From assembly GCA_965658615.1 (NCBI GenBank), contig CBFHSX010000013.1:1-37660 (forward strand): a stretch of 37,660 bases of DNA, in the 5' to 3' direction. This document shows positions 14,343-22,396 of this stretch, one piece after another. The position numbers and the translations under genes are program-made. The DNA is from UBA8337 sp965658615 (GTDB lineage Bacteria; Pseudomonadota; Alphaproteobacteria; RS24). A model generated the notes under the pieces. The model did no database searches. It saw only the letters and a list, made by a program, of their open reading frames with translations, and was not told the DNA's origin. Each line of letters begins with the position of its first letter. Position 1 is the stretch's first letter.

Positions 14343-14558
14343 ATGCGAGGTAAAAAACATATTAACCCGCGCTGCGCCGATTGCGGCTCAAGCGATATTG
14401 TGCTTGAGGGCCAGGGTGTTTGGGATGCTTCAATTCGGGGCTGGGTTATTGTCTCGCCAAATACGCAAGAGGTAGATGGTGCAGTTATGCCCATTGACGA
14501 TACTGAAAACTTCTTTTGCGCCAATTGCGTCGAGAGTGTGGGTGTGTTGATGGGGTGA
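14343..14558 (+). CDS. small zinc-ribbon protein, copy 2
   Basis: 71 residues paralogous to the protein at 13372. CADCG is near residue 12 and CANC near 60; the shared segments are PRCADCGSS, VLEGQGVW and NFFCANC. The insert between the cysteine pairs has a more acidic character (TQEVDGAVMPIDDTEN). ATG 14343 has the Shine-Dalgarno GAGGGAAG. Function unknown; the small zinc-ribbon form suggests binding to nucleic acid or protein. The brnTA pair lies between the two copies on the opposite strand, so a duplication followed by insertion, or the reverse, is likely. Confidence 0.72.
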   Translation: MRGKKHINPRCADCGSSDIVLEGQGVWDASIRGWVIVSPNTQEVDGAVMPIDDTENFFCANCVESVGVLMG

Positions 14559-14585
14559 ATTTTCCCTCAGCCATTACACTCTTGC

Positions 14586-15251
14586 TCAGTCACCCAATCG
14601 TGCATCCACTTCGTTGAGCAGATACTTCTTAATGCCGTCTTTGTCTCTTTCATTGGCGAAATGGGCCATGCGGTGGTGGTGGGCGCAAAGGACGCTGAGG
14701 TTCCAAATCGCGTCTTCGCCGCCTTCGCAAAGCGGCACGATGTGGTGAACCTCGATATAGGGTTTACCGTTTGGCTTTTTGAAGCGATTGCCGCAATCGG
14801 TAATCAGGCATTGCGTGCCAAAAGTGCGCCGCGCCATGCGCGCCCAGCCTTTATCGCGGACATAGGTTTCCATCAAATGTTCGCGGGTTTCGGGCAGGGT
14901 GACCGGGTGCTTCATGAGCGGCTTGTTTTGCTCGCTCATGCCATTCGTATCGCCCTCTCGCAAATCCCACAAATCAGCAATTTTCAAGGCTTCTTTCTCA
15001 TGGTCAAGATATTGGATATTGCGCAGCGTATAGGTGCCGCGATTATTGACGAAGCTGAGAATTTGGTCGTCGCGCAGAAATTGGAATTGCTGGCGAATTT
15101 TCGCGTCTACATTTCGGTTTTCGGGCCGAAAGGCTTGGAGTACACCTAGCCGTTCCCTCAGAAAGTCTTCAAGCGTGAATGTGCGCTAGCCATGCGCGTT
15201 GCAATAGTCGATAATCTCAGCGAGAATTTGCTGTTTCCAAGTGACCACCAT
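14586..15251 (-). pseudogene. HNH endonuclease interrupted by an in-frame TAG
   Basis: Read on the minus strand from ATG 15251, the frame gives 21 residues (MVVTWKQQILAEIIDY...), one TAG at 15188-15186, then about 199 uninterrupted residues to the stop at 14586. The sequence continues sensibly across the TAG: a winged-helix-like N-terminal part (DFLRERL...KIRQQFQFLRDDQILSFV), then an McrA-type HNH nuclease with YIEVHHIVPLCEGGEDAIWNLSVLCAHHHRMAHF and the zinc-binding CLITDCG. Only codon 22 is broken. The longest remaining piece with an accepted start codon begins at TTG 14987 (133 residues) and keeps the HNH motif but loses the N-terminal part. It is either a recent loss of a restriction-like nuclease, a truncated product from an internal start, or a sequencing error. 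Confidence 0.8.
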
Positions 15252-15346
15252 CACTCACCCCATCTCCCTAGCCGCACTTTGCGCTTCTGCTCGCTTCGGG
15301 AGGGCGCGTCGGGCAGTGGTTTGGGGTTGATGTGATAAAACGACAT
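15251..15346 (-). CDS. 31-residue ORF coupled to the HNH gene
   Basis: ATG 15346 on the minus strand follows a strong Shine-Dalgarno (AAGGGAA, about 5 bases away). The ORF encodes 31 residues, MSFYHINPKPLPDAPSRSEQ and then a basic end KRKVRLGRWGE. Its stop overlaps the HNH start as TGATG. That overlap and the good ribosome-binding site argue it is translated. It may be a small partner protein or a leader ORF that delivers ribosomes to the nuclease gene. No family recognised. It is too short to be sure. Confidence 0.5.
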   Translation of the reverse strand: MSFYHINPKPLPDAPSRSEQKRKVRLGRWGE

Positions 15347-15414
15347 TTGCGTTCCCTTTTTTATTATTGGGGAAAGCCTAGCGCAAAAACGGTGCGCGAA
15401 TCCAGTGCTGCTTG

Positions 15415-16137
15415 CTAGCGGATATAATCGATAATCTCGCCATTGCGCGTCTCGCCCTCGGCCAATAGCTCGAGGAAGAGCGGCGCGATATCGGCCGGGG
15501 CGGGCAGTGTGTCGGGGTCTTCGCCGGGCATGGCTTGCGCGCGCATGGCGGTGCGCACCGGGCCGGGCGACAAAAGATTGGCGCGTAGCTTGTCGTTTTC
15601 GTGCTCGGCCGCCCAGCTTTTAATCAACGCGTCCAGCGCCGCTTTGGTGGTTGAATAAGTGCCCCAGAAAGGCCGACATTTTTGCGCCGCGCCGGATGTG
15701 GTGAAGACGGCGCGCGGCGCATCGGCCTGCATCAGCAAAGGCTCCATGGCGCGAATGAGGCGCGCATTGGCCGTCACATTCACGGCCATGGCTTTGTCGA
15801 GCTCTTTCGGGTCAATATGCGCCACCGGCGTTAATTGGCCCAACACACCGGCATTGCCGACCAGCAGGTCAAGCTTACCAAAACGCTCGGCCAAGCTCGC
15901 GCCGAGCCGGTCAATCGCGTCATAATCAGTCAAATCCATCGGTACGCCCGTGGCCATCCCTTTATGATTGGGGCCGCCTGCCGCACTGATTTTGTCGTAA
16001 AGCTCTTCCAGCGCGCCTTGCGTGCGGGCCAGCAGCAGCACATGCGCGCCCTCAGCCGCCAGTGCCTCGGCCACGGCCCAGCCAATGCCGCGCCCTGCGC
16101 CGGTTACCAGCGCCAGCTTATTGTCGAAAGCGCCCAT
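15415..16137 (-). CDS. short-chain dehydrogenase/reductase (SDR)
   Basis: 240-residue classical SDR: TGAGRGIG at about 12-19, GNAGVLG, a Ser in FTTSG, and Tyr-X3-Lys in YSTTK, then LSPGPVRT. It is close to the FabG/YciK-like group that often neighbours purF in alphaproteobacteria. Substrate unknown. I chose ATG 16137, one base after the purF stop (TGA-T-ATG), because the domain begins there; the longer frame to 16299 runs inside purF. It is therefore co-transcribed with cvpA-purF. Confidence 0.9.
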   Translation of the reverse strand: MGAFDNKLALVTGAGRGIGWAVAEALAAEGAHVLLLARTQGALEELYDKISAAGGPNHKGMATGVPMDLTDYDAIDRLGASLAERFGKLDLLVGNAGVLGQLTPVAHIDPKELDKAMAVNVTANARLIRAMEPLLMQADAPRAVFTTSGAAQKCRPFWGTYSTTKAALDALIKSWAAEHENDKLRANLLSPGPVRTAMRAQAMPGEDPDTLPAPADIAPLFLELLAEGETRNGEIIDYIR

Positions 16138-16138
16138 A

Positions 16139-17599
16139 TCAGCCCTGTTCGGAAAGCAGTGAGAGTTGTTGCAGCCGGTCGCCGCCATTTTGGTCGGCCA
16201 GCCCGGTCGGGTAATCGCCGGTAAAGCAATGGTCGGTAAATTGCGGTCGGTCGGCATTGCGGCCGTTTTCGTGCCCCATGGCCTGATACAGCCCGTCAAC
16301 GCTCAAAAAGGCGAGGCTGTCGGCACCGATATATTTACGCATTTCTTCCAGCGAATGATTGGCCGCCAGCAGCGCGTCTTGGCTCGGCGTATCAATGCCG
16401 TAAAAATCCGGGTGGGTGATGGGCGGCGAGGCGATACGCATATGCACCTCCGTGGCCCCGGCATCGCGCATCATTTGCACGATTTTCACCGACGTGGTGC
16501 CACGCACAATCGAATCGTCAATCAGGATAACCCGCTTGCCCTCCACATGGGCGCGATTGGCATTGTGCTTCAGCTTCACCGAAAAGGCACGAATGCTCTG
16601 CGTCGGCTCAATAAAGGTACGGCCGACATAATGATTGCGGATAATGCCCAGTTCAAACGGCACGCCCGACGCCTCGCCATAGCCAATGGCCGACGGCACG
16701 CCGCTATCGGGCACGGGGATCACCACATCAGCGTCGACATGGCTTTCTTCGGCCAGCTTGCGGCCAAACGCTTTGCGGCAATCATAAACGCTTTTGCCGT
16801 CGACAATCGAGTCCGGGCGGGCGAAGTAAATATATTCAAAAATGCACGGGCGCGGCTCAATCGGTGGGAAGGGCTTGTGGCTCTGCATGCCGTCCTCGGT
16901 GATAACGACAATCTCGCCATTTTCCACTTCGCGGACAAATTTGGCGCCGATAATGTCGAGCGCGCAGGTCTCGGAGGCCAGAATATAGGCGCCGTCCAGC
17001 TGGCCGATGACCAGCGGACGAATACCCAGCGGGTCGCGCGCGCCGACCAGTTTTTTATTGGTCATCACCACCAGCGCATAAGCGCCTTCGATTTGAAACA
17101 GCGCATCGGTGAGGCGCGACAGCGTGTTGACCCGTTTCGAGCGCGCCACCAATTGCAGAATGGTTTCCGTATCGGAGGTCGATTGGAAAATCGATCCGCT
17201 CTTTACCAGCTCCTCGCGCAGGGTCAGCGCATTGGTCAAATTGCCATTATGGGCAATGGCAAAACCGCCACCGGTCAAATCGGCAAAAAGCGGCTGCACA
17301 TTGCGCAAAATGGTTTCGCCCGTGGTCGAATAGCGCACATGACCGACAGCGTTTTGGCCAAGCAGGCCATCCAATACTTTCGGTTTGGTGAAATGGTCAG
17401 AGACCAGACCGAGACGACGCTCGGCGAAGAAGTTTTTGCCATCAAAGGAAACGATACCGGCGGCTTCTTGGCCGCGATGTTGCAGCGCGTGCAGGCCCAA
17501 AGTGGTCAAAGCGGCGGCGTCGGGATGGCCGAAAATGCCGAATACGCCGCATTCTTCGCGCAGGCGGTCATCGTGATAATCGGTTTGCGGAAATGTCAC
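16139..17599 (-). CDS. purF: amidophosphoribosyltransferase
   Basis: First committed step of purine synthesis: glutamine + PRPP to 5-phosphoribosylamine. 486 residues. A 16-residue propeptide precedes the N-terminal nucleophile Cys17 (EECGVFG). The Ntn glutaminase domain includes HVRYSTTGE and AIAHNGNLTN. The phosphoribosyltransferase domain has the PRPP motif VILIDDSIVRGTTS near residue 360 and DVVIPVPDSGVPSA. Its ATG overlaps the cvpA stop as ATGA, giving coupling, the same cvpA-purF association seen in many proteobacteria. Confidence 0.97.
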   Translation of the reverse strand: MTFPQTDYHDDRLREECGVFGIFGHPDAAALTTLGLHALQHRGQEAAGIVSFDGKNFFAERRLGLVSDHFTKPKVLDGLLGQNAVGHVRYSTTGETILRNVQPLFADLTGGGFAIAHNGNLTNALTLREELVKSGSIFQSTSDTETILQLVARSKRVNTLSRLTDALFQIEGAYALVVMTNKKLVGARDPLGIRPLVIGQLDGAYILASETCALDIIGAKFVREVENGEIVVITEDGMQSHKPFPPIEPRPCIFEYIYFARPDSIVDGKSVYDCRKAFGRKLAEESHVDADVVIPVPDSGVPSAIGYGEASGVPFELGIIRNHYVGRTFIEPTQSIRAFSVKLKHNANRAHVEGKRVILIDDSIVRGTTSVKIVQMMRDAGATEVHMRIASPPITHPDFYGIDTPSQDALLAANHSLEEMRKYIGADSLAFLSVDGLYQAMGHENGRNADRPQFTDHCFTGDYPTGLADQNGGDRLQQLSLLSEQG

Positions 17600-18303
17600 T
17601 GGCTGACCCCTTCCGTGTTACGAATCAAGCGCTCAATATCGTCGCGCTCGCCCTGTTTATAGCCCTTGTCGGGGACGCTGTCTTGCACTTCCTCGCGCGG
17701 GGTGGATAATTTTTCCACCTCTGCGTCAATCGCGTCGCGCAACATTTCTTGGCCGACTTCTTGCAGCGCATCCGTGCCTTTTTCCGTCACGGTCTGGCCG
17801 ATGCCGGTCAGGTTAATCGGCAAGCGCTCAAGCGGCACAAGGGTAACAACGGCTTTGGAGCCGGTCTGCAGCATGGGGCGCAATTTGGCGTCTTTGATAA
17901 AGGCCGGATGGTCGCTCTCAGGGATGACCGCGCTAACGCCGAGATAGGCCATGCAGACGATAAACACGCCGCGCAGGCCACCGAAAATAATACCCATTGT
18001 GCGGTCGAGCGGGCCAAGTGGGCTGGCCTTCATGCTCTTGGCGATGAAGCCGCCGCCAATGGAAAATGCAATCAGCGTGACCAAAAAGACGATGAGCATG
18101 GCACCGCCATTTACCACCCAGTCGATTTTCACATAATTGGCCAGCAGCGGCTTGACCGACGGGCCGAAGAAAATGGCCGCGTAGCCGGAGACAATCCAGC
18201 CGGTGATGGAAAGCACCTCTTTGGTGAAGCCACGAATGAGCGACAGCGATGCTGAAACCAGCAGCACGGCGATGATGGCGTAATCGAGATGTTCGAGTTC
18301 CAT
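17596..18303 (-). CDS. cvpA: CvpA family membrane protein
   Basis: 235 residues with four transmembrane helices in the first about 125 (YAIIAVLLVSASLSLIRGF, then ...GYAAIFFG, MLIVFLVTLIAFSIGGG, GGLRGVFIVCMAYLGVS). The CvpA signature PLGPLDRTMGIIFGGLRG is present, followed by a cytoplasmic acidic C-terminal region. CvpA is linked to colicin V production and to bile and envelope stress; its molecular role is unclear. It overlaps purF by four bases. Confidence 0.9.
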   Translation of the reverse strand: MELEHLDYAIIAVLLVSASLSLIRGFTKEVLSITGWIVSGYAAIFFGPSVKPLLANYVKIDWVVNGGAMLIVFLVTLIAFSIGGGFIAKSMKASPLGPLDRTMGIIFGGLRGVFIVCMAYLGVSAVIPESDHPAFIKDAKLRPMLQTGSKAVVTLVPLERLPINLTGIGQTVTEKGTDALQEVGQEMLRDAIDAEVEKLSTPREEVQDSVPDKGYKQGERDDIERLIRNTEGVSQ

Positions 18304-18352
18304 GTTTCTGACCTATCATGAGTCGGCCAGACGCTTCGAGGCTCGCATGGGG

Positions 18353-19726
18353 TCAGTCGGTTTTTACCCCCAGCGCAGCGATCAGCGCGGCGAGGTCGTC
18401 AATCTGTTTGAGGCCGACATTTTTGGGCAATTCCGCTTTGCCGGCTTTCGGGCCATAGGCGGTTTTAAAGCCGAGTTTTTCGGCTTCCTTCAAGCGCACA
18501 CCGGCTTGCGCTACGGGACGCACCGCGCCGGATAGGCTGATCTCGCCAAACACGACGCTTTGTTTCGGAATCGGCGCACCGCTGAGGCTTGAAATCAAGG
18601 CCGCGGCGACGGCCAAATCGGCCGCCGGTTCATTAATGCGCAGGCCGCCGGCGACGTTCAAAAACACATCGCGGCCGGCAAAAGACAGCCCGCAGCGCGC
18701 TTCCAACACGGCCAGCACCATGGAGAGGCGGTTATTATCCCAGCCGACCACGGCGCGACGGGGCGTGGCAAGCGAGGAGGGGGCGGCCAAAGCCTGTATT
18801 TCGACCAAGACCGGTCGCGTGCCCTCAATGCCGGCAAACACGGCGGCACCGGGCACGTCTTCATCGCGGCCTTCGAGAAACAGCGCAGACGGGTTGGCGA
18901 CTTCCATCAGGCCGGCCCCTTGCATTTCAAACACACCCATTTCATGGGCCGGGCCGAAGCGGTTTTTAATGGCCCGCAGGATGCGGTATTGGTCGCCGCG
19001 ATCGCCCTCGAAATAAACCACCGTATCAACCATATGTTCCAGCACGCGCGGTCCGGCAATCTGCCCGTCCTTGGTGACATGGCCGACCAGAATGAGCGGC
19101 GTATCGGTTTGCTTGGCAAAGTGAATGAGTTCTTGTCCGGCCGTGCGTACTTGGCTGACCGTGCCCGGTGCCGCTTCAATGGCCGGTGACCACATGGTTT
19201 GAATCGAGTCGATCACCACCAGCGCGATATCGCCTTGCTTTTCCAGCGTCTTGCAAATATCGGCGACATTGGTTTCGGCCGCCAATTGGACCGGCGCATC
19301 GGCAAGGCCAAGGCGCGTGGCACGCATGCGCAATTGTGCCAGCGCTTCCTCGCCCGATACATAGACCACTTGCCCGCCCTGTTTACCAATGGCGGCGGCG
19401 GCTTGCAGCAACAGGGTGGATTTGCCAATGCCCGGATCGCCGCCGATGAGCGTCGCCGAGCCGGGCACAATGCCACCGCCCAGCACGCGGTCAAATTCGC
19501 CAAGGCCGGATTTGCGGCGTTCGGGTTCTTTATCCTCACCGGCCAGTGATGTCAGTTCGATGCTCTGGCCTTTGGTTTTTTTGGCCCCGCGCCCGATCGG
19601 TGGGGCTTTCGAGCCGGCCACTTCGGAGATTGTGTTCCACGCGCCGCAGCCCTCGCATTTGCCTGACCATTTGGTCGTGACATTGCCGCATTGATTGCAC
19701 GAATACTCAGATGCCGCGCGGGCCAT
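18353..19726 (-). CDS. radA: DNA repair protein RadA
   Basis: A RecA-like helicase that drives branch migration in recombination. 457 residues. The zinc finger has CxxC at residues 10/13 and 24/27 (YSCNQCG...KCEGCGAW). The Walker A motif is GGDPGIGKSTLL near 95, the RadA-specific KNRFG motif lies within IKNRFGPAHEMG, and a Lon-protease-like domain follows at the C terminus (PRRAVVGWDNNRLSMVLAVLE). ATG 19726 lies two bases after the mlaF stop. TTG 19732 is upstream in frame but overlaps that stop. Confidence 0.96.
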   Translation of the reverse strand: MARAASEYSCNQCGNVTTKWSGKCEGCGAWNTISEVAGSKAPPIGRGAKKTKGQSIELTSLAGEDKEPERRKSGLGEFDRVLGGGIVPGSATLIGGDPGIGKSTLLLQAAAAIGKQGGQVVYVSGEEALAQLRMRATRLGLADAPVQLAAETNVADICKTLEKQGDIALVVIDSIQTMWSPAIEAAPGTVSQVRTAGQELIHFAKQTDTPLILVGHVTKDGQIAGPRVLEHMVDTVVYFEGDRGDQYRILRAIKNRFGPAHEMGVFEMQGAGLMEVANPSALFLEGRDEDVPGAAVFAGIEGTRPVLVEIQALAAPSSLATPRRAVVGWDNNRLSMVLAVLEARCGLSFAGRDVFLNVAGGLRINEPAADLAVAAALISSLSGAPIPKQSVVFGEISLSGAVRPVAQAGVRLKEAEKLGFKTAYGPKAGKAELPKNVGLKQIDDLAALIAALGVKTD

Positions 19727-19728
19727 GC

Positions 19729-20514
19729 TCAATACCCGACCGTTTCAAGCTGCTGGCCTTCAACCTCGATCGGCCCATGCGGCAGACCATTGATGAATTG
19801 GTGCAGAAACGGATCATCCGAGGCGTCGAGATCGTCTTGGCTGCCCTGCCAGATAATCTCACCCTTATAGAGGAGCGCCGTCTTATCGGCGATGGCGCGC
19901 ACGCTGGTCATATCATGGGTGATGGTCAGCGTCGTCGCGCCAAGCTCCTGCACACACTCTTGAATCAGATGGTTGATGACATCGGTCATAATCGGGTCGA
20001 GGCCGGTTGTCGGTTCGTCGAAGAAAATAATATCTGGCTTGGAGGCAACGGCGCGGGCCAGACCGACGCGCTTATTCATGCCGCCGGATAGCGAGGCGGG
20101 GTAGAGGTCGAGCAGTTCCGGTCCCAGCCCGACGCGGGCCAGCGCATCGACGGCCAGATCGCGCGCATCGGTTTCGCTCATACCGTCATTTTGGATGCCG
20201 CGAAAAGCGACATTTTTCCAAACCGGCAGGCTGTCAAACAAAGCGCCGTTTTGAAACAACATGCCAAGCTGATGGTCAATATCAGCCCGCTTGTCGCGCC
20301 GCAGCCCGACGGTTTCTTTGCCGTCGATTTCGATCGAACCTTGTTCGGGCGTGATCAGGCCGAGAATGGATTTCAACATCACTGATTTGCCGCTGCCCGA
20401 GCCGCCAATCACCACCAAAGATTGTCCCTCGGCAATGCTCAGATTGACACCGCGCAGCACTTGTTTCGAGCCAAAGCTTTTGTGCACATTGGAGAGGGAA
20501 ATCTTATCGGTCAT
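19729..20514 (-). CDS. mlaF: phospholipid/organic solvent ABC transporter ATPase (MlaF)
   Basis: ATPase of the Mla system, which moves phospholipids between outer and inner membrane. 261 residues: Walker A GGSGSGKS near 37-44, Q-loop LFQNGALFDSL (MlaF-type), signature LSGGM, Walker B IIFFDEPTTGLDP, and switch His in TITHDM. The long C-terminal tail (FINGLPHGPIEVEGQ) is typical of MlaF. It overlaps mlaE by four bases (ATGA). The usual partners mlaD, mlaC and mlaB are not in this window. Confidence 0.92.
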   Translation of the reverse strand: MTDKISLSNVHKSFGSKQVLRGVNLSIAEGQSLVVIGGSGSGKSVMLKSILGLITPEQGSIEIDGKETVGLRRDKRADIDHQLGMLFQNGALFDSLPVWKNVAFRGIQNDGMSETDARDLAVDALARVGLGPELLDLYPASLSGGMNKRVGLARAVASKPDIIFFDEPTTGLDPIMTDVINHLIQECVQELGATTLTITHDMTSVRAIADKTALLYKGEIIWQGSQDDLDASDDPFLHQFINGLPHGPIEVEGQQLETVGY

Positions 20515-21284
20515 GACGAAAACAGCAGCGATGTCATCAGATAATTGGCCGCCAGAATAAGGATGGAGGCGGTGACCACCGCATTGGTGGTGGCGCGGCC
20601 AACGCCCTGCGCGCCGCCTTTTGAGATATAGCCATTATAGCAGCCCATAATGGCGATGATGAAACCGAACACGGCCGCTTTAATCAGGCCCGAGCTGACA
20701 TCCTCAAAGGTCAGGAAATTAATCGTGCGCTGCACATAAATTGCCGCGTTGAAATCAAAGCTCTGTGTGCCGACGACAAAGCCGCCGAAAATGCCGAGAA
20801 TATCGGCGACCAGGGCCAAGAGCGGCATGCACAAAGTGGCGGCAATAACGCGCGGCGCGACGAGATATTTATACGGGTCGGTTGATAATGTGGTCAGCGC
20901 GTCGATTTGCTCGGTGACGCGCATAGTGCCGATCTCGGCGGCAATGGCGGCGGAAACCCGTCCGGCCACCATCAAGCCGCCCAGCACGGGCCCAAGCTCG
21001 CGGGTGATGCCCAGTGCTACAATGGAGGAAACAATGGCCTCGGAATTGAACTGATTGCCGCCATAATAAATCTGAATGGCCAGCGCGCCGCCGGTGAAGA
21101 AAGAGGTTAGCGCCACAACCGGCAGAGAATAATAGCCGATGCGCATAATTTGCTGACCGATCATGCGGAAATAAATCGGCGGCCGAGCCATGGCCGCCAG
21201 CGTATGGCCGACAAATAGGCTAAGCTGGCCGGTCTGTGCGAAAAAGCCGAGAAAGAAACGTCCAATGGTTGCCAGTGCTGCCAC
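20511..21284 (-). CDS. mlaE: Mla permease (MlaE, DUF140)
   Basis: 257-residue integral membrane subunit with about five transmembrane helices. The conserved MlaE segments are present: FFTGGALAIQIYYGGNQF, RELGPVLGGLMVAGRVSAAIAAEIGTMRVTEQIDAL and APRVIAATLCMPLLAL. It forms the transporter with MlaF, encoded immediately downstream. The start gives MAALATIGRFF, 17 bases after the alr stop. alr-mlaE-mlaF-radA on one strand is a common alphaproteobacterial order. Confidence 0.92.
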   Translation of the reverse strand: MAALATIGRFFLGFFAQTGQLSLFVGHTLAAMARPPIYFRMIGQQIMRIGYYSLPVVALTSFFTGGALAIQIYYGGNQFNSEAIVSSIVALGITRELGPVLGGLMVAGRVSAAIAAEIGTMRVTEQIDALTTLSTDPYKYLVAPRVIAATLCMPLLALVADILGIFGGFVVGTQSFDFNAAIYVQRTINFLTFEDVSSGLIKAAVFGFIIAIMGCYNGYISKGGAQGVGRATTNAVVTASILILAANYLMTSLLFSS

Positions 21285-21301
21285 GATATTCTCCTATTCG
21301 G

Positions 21302-22396
21302 CTAACTGTAGCTGCGGTTATACCGCTTTCCGAGCGAGGTGAGAAGCTCATAAGCAATTGTATTGCCTTGTGCGGCAACATCATCAATGCGGTTATTCGG
21401 GCCAAAGATTTCCACCAGATCACCGGTTTGTGGCGCGAGGGGGCAATCGGTCAAATCGACCGCCAGACTGTCCATTGAGATACGCCCAATGAGCGGCACG
21501 GCGTGGCCGTTCAGCATGAAGCGCGCTTTCGACGGGCTAAGATTGCCGAAATGACGGCCCAGCCCGTCGCCATAGCCGATGCTCAAAATGCCGATGCTCA
21601 TATCAGATGAGGCGGTAAAGCCGGCGCCATAGCCGACTGCATCGCCGGGCGATAGGGCGCGGATTTGCAAAAGCGGTGCGCGCAATGTGGCGACCGGGGC
21701 CAGCGCGTCTTCGGCGCGCGCTGTTGCCGCGCCGCCATAAAGCATAATGCCCGGGCGCACCATGTCGAAATGATAAGCCTCACCCAACATAATGCCGCCG
21801 GAATTGGCCAGCGATGCGGGTGCGTCGGGTAATTGCGTCAACGCATGGCGAAAATATTCCAATTGTGCCGCATTCATCGGATGCTCGGGCGCATCGGCGC
21901 AGGCCAAATGGCTGGCAATCAGCGACAGCTCCCAGCCCTCAAACAGCGCCGGACTACTGGCCAAATCGGCAATATCCGTCTCGCCAAGGCCCAGTCGGTT
22001 GAAGCCGCTATCGATAAACAAGCAAGCCGGATGGGCGCGTGTTTCTTTGCAATGCGCTTGCCATTGCGCGATTTGCGCCATGCTGATGAGGCAGGGGCGC
22101 AGACCGTGCGCTGCATAATCGGCCGCCGCGCCATCGGGCAGGCCGTTCAGTACATAAATAATCGCTTCGGGCAGCAGCGCGCGCAGGGCCAGCGCTTCAT
22201 CGGTTTGGGCGACAAAAAACACATTGCAGCCGCTTTGGCTGAGCGCGGTGGCGGTTTTTTCAAGCCCCAGACCATAACCATCGGCTTTCACCACGGCGGC
22301 GGTCTGTGCGCCCGCAGCCATGGTGGCCAGTCGATTGTAATTGTCCTGCAGCGCCGTCAGATTAATGTGCAGCTCGGCGCTATCCGAATAGGTCAT
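21302..22396 (-). CDS. alr: alanine racemase
   Basis: PLP-dependent L/D-alanine racemase supplying D-Ala for peptidoglycan. 364 residues. PLP-binding Lys37 is in AAVVKADGYGLG. The catalytic Tyr region GYGAGFTAS, the phosphate-binding MLYGG and the C-terminal GRISMDSLAVDLTD are all present. ATG 22396 directly abuts the dnaB TAA (TAAATG), so translation is probably coupled. Confidence 0.96.
   Translation of the reverse strand: MTYSDSAELHINLTALQDNYNRLATMAAGAQTAAVVKADGYGLGLEKTATALSQSGCNVFFVAQTDEALALRALLPEAIIYVLNGLPDGAAADYAAHGLRPCLISMAQIAQWQAHCKETRAHPACLFIDSGFNRLGLGETDIADLASSPALFEGWELSLIASHLACADAPEHPMNAAQLEYFRHALTQLPDAPASLANSGGIMLGEAYHFDMVRPGIMLYGGAATARAEDALAPVATLRAPLLQIRALSPGDAVGYGAGFTASSDMSIGILSIGYGDGLGRHFGNLSPSKARFMLNGHAVPLIGRISMDSLAVDLTDCPLAPQTGDLVEIFGPNNRIDDVAAQGNTIAYELLTSLGKRYNRSYS

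Noticed and set aside
15186..15188. In-frame TAG as a recoded amino acid (pyrrolysine-like) in the HNH gene
   Set aside because: No recoding element is visible and the organism type makes a nonsense mutation or sequence error far more likely.
16138..16299. Longer start for the SDR gene running into purF
   Set aside because: The added N-terminal residues are antisense-like filler; the domain starts at ATG 16137 one base after the purF stop.
16166..17662. A 498-codon open frame on the + strand opposite purF
   Set aside because: It is antisense to a clear purF, low in recognisable motifs, and caused by GC-skewed codon use.
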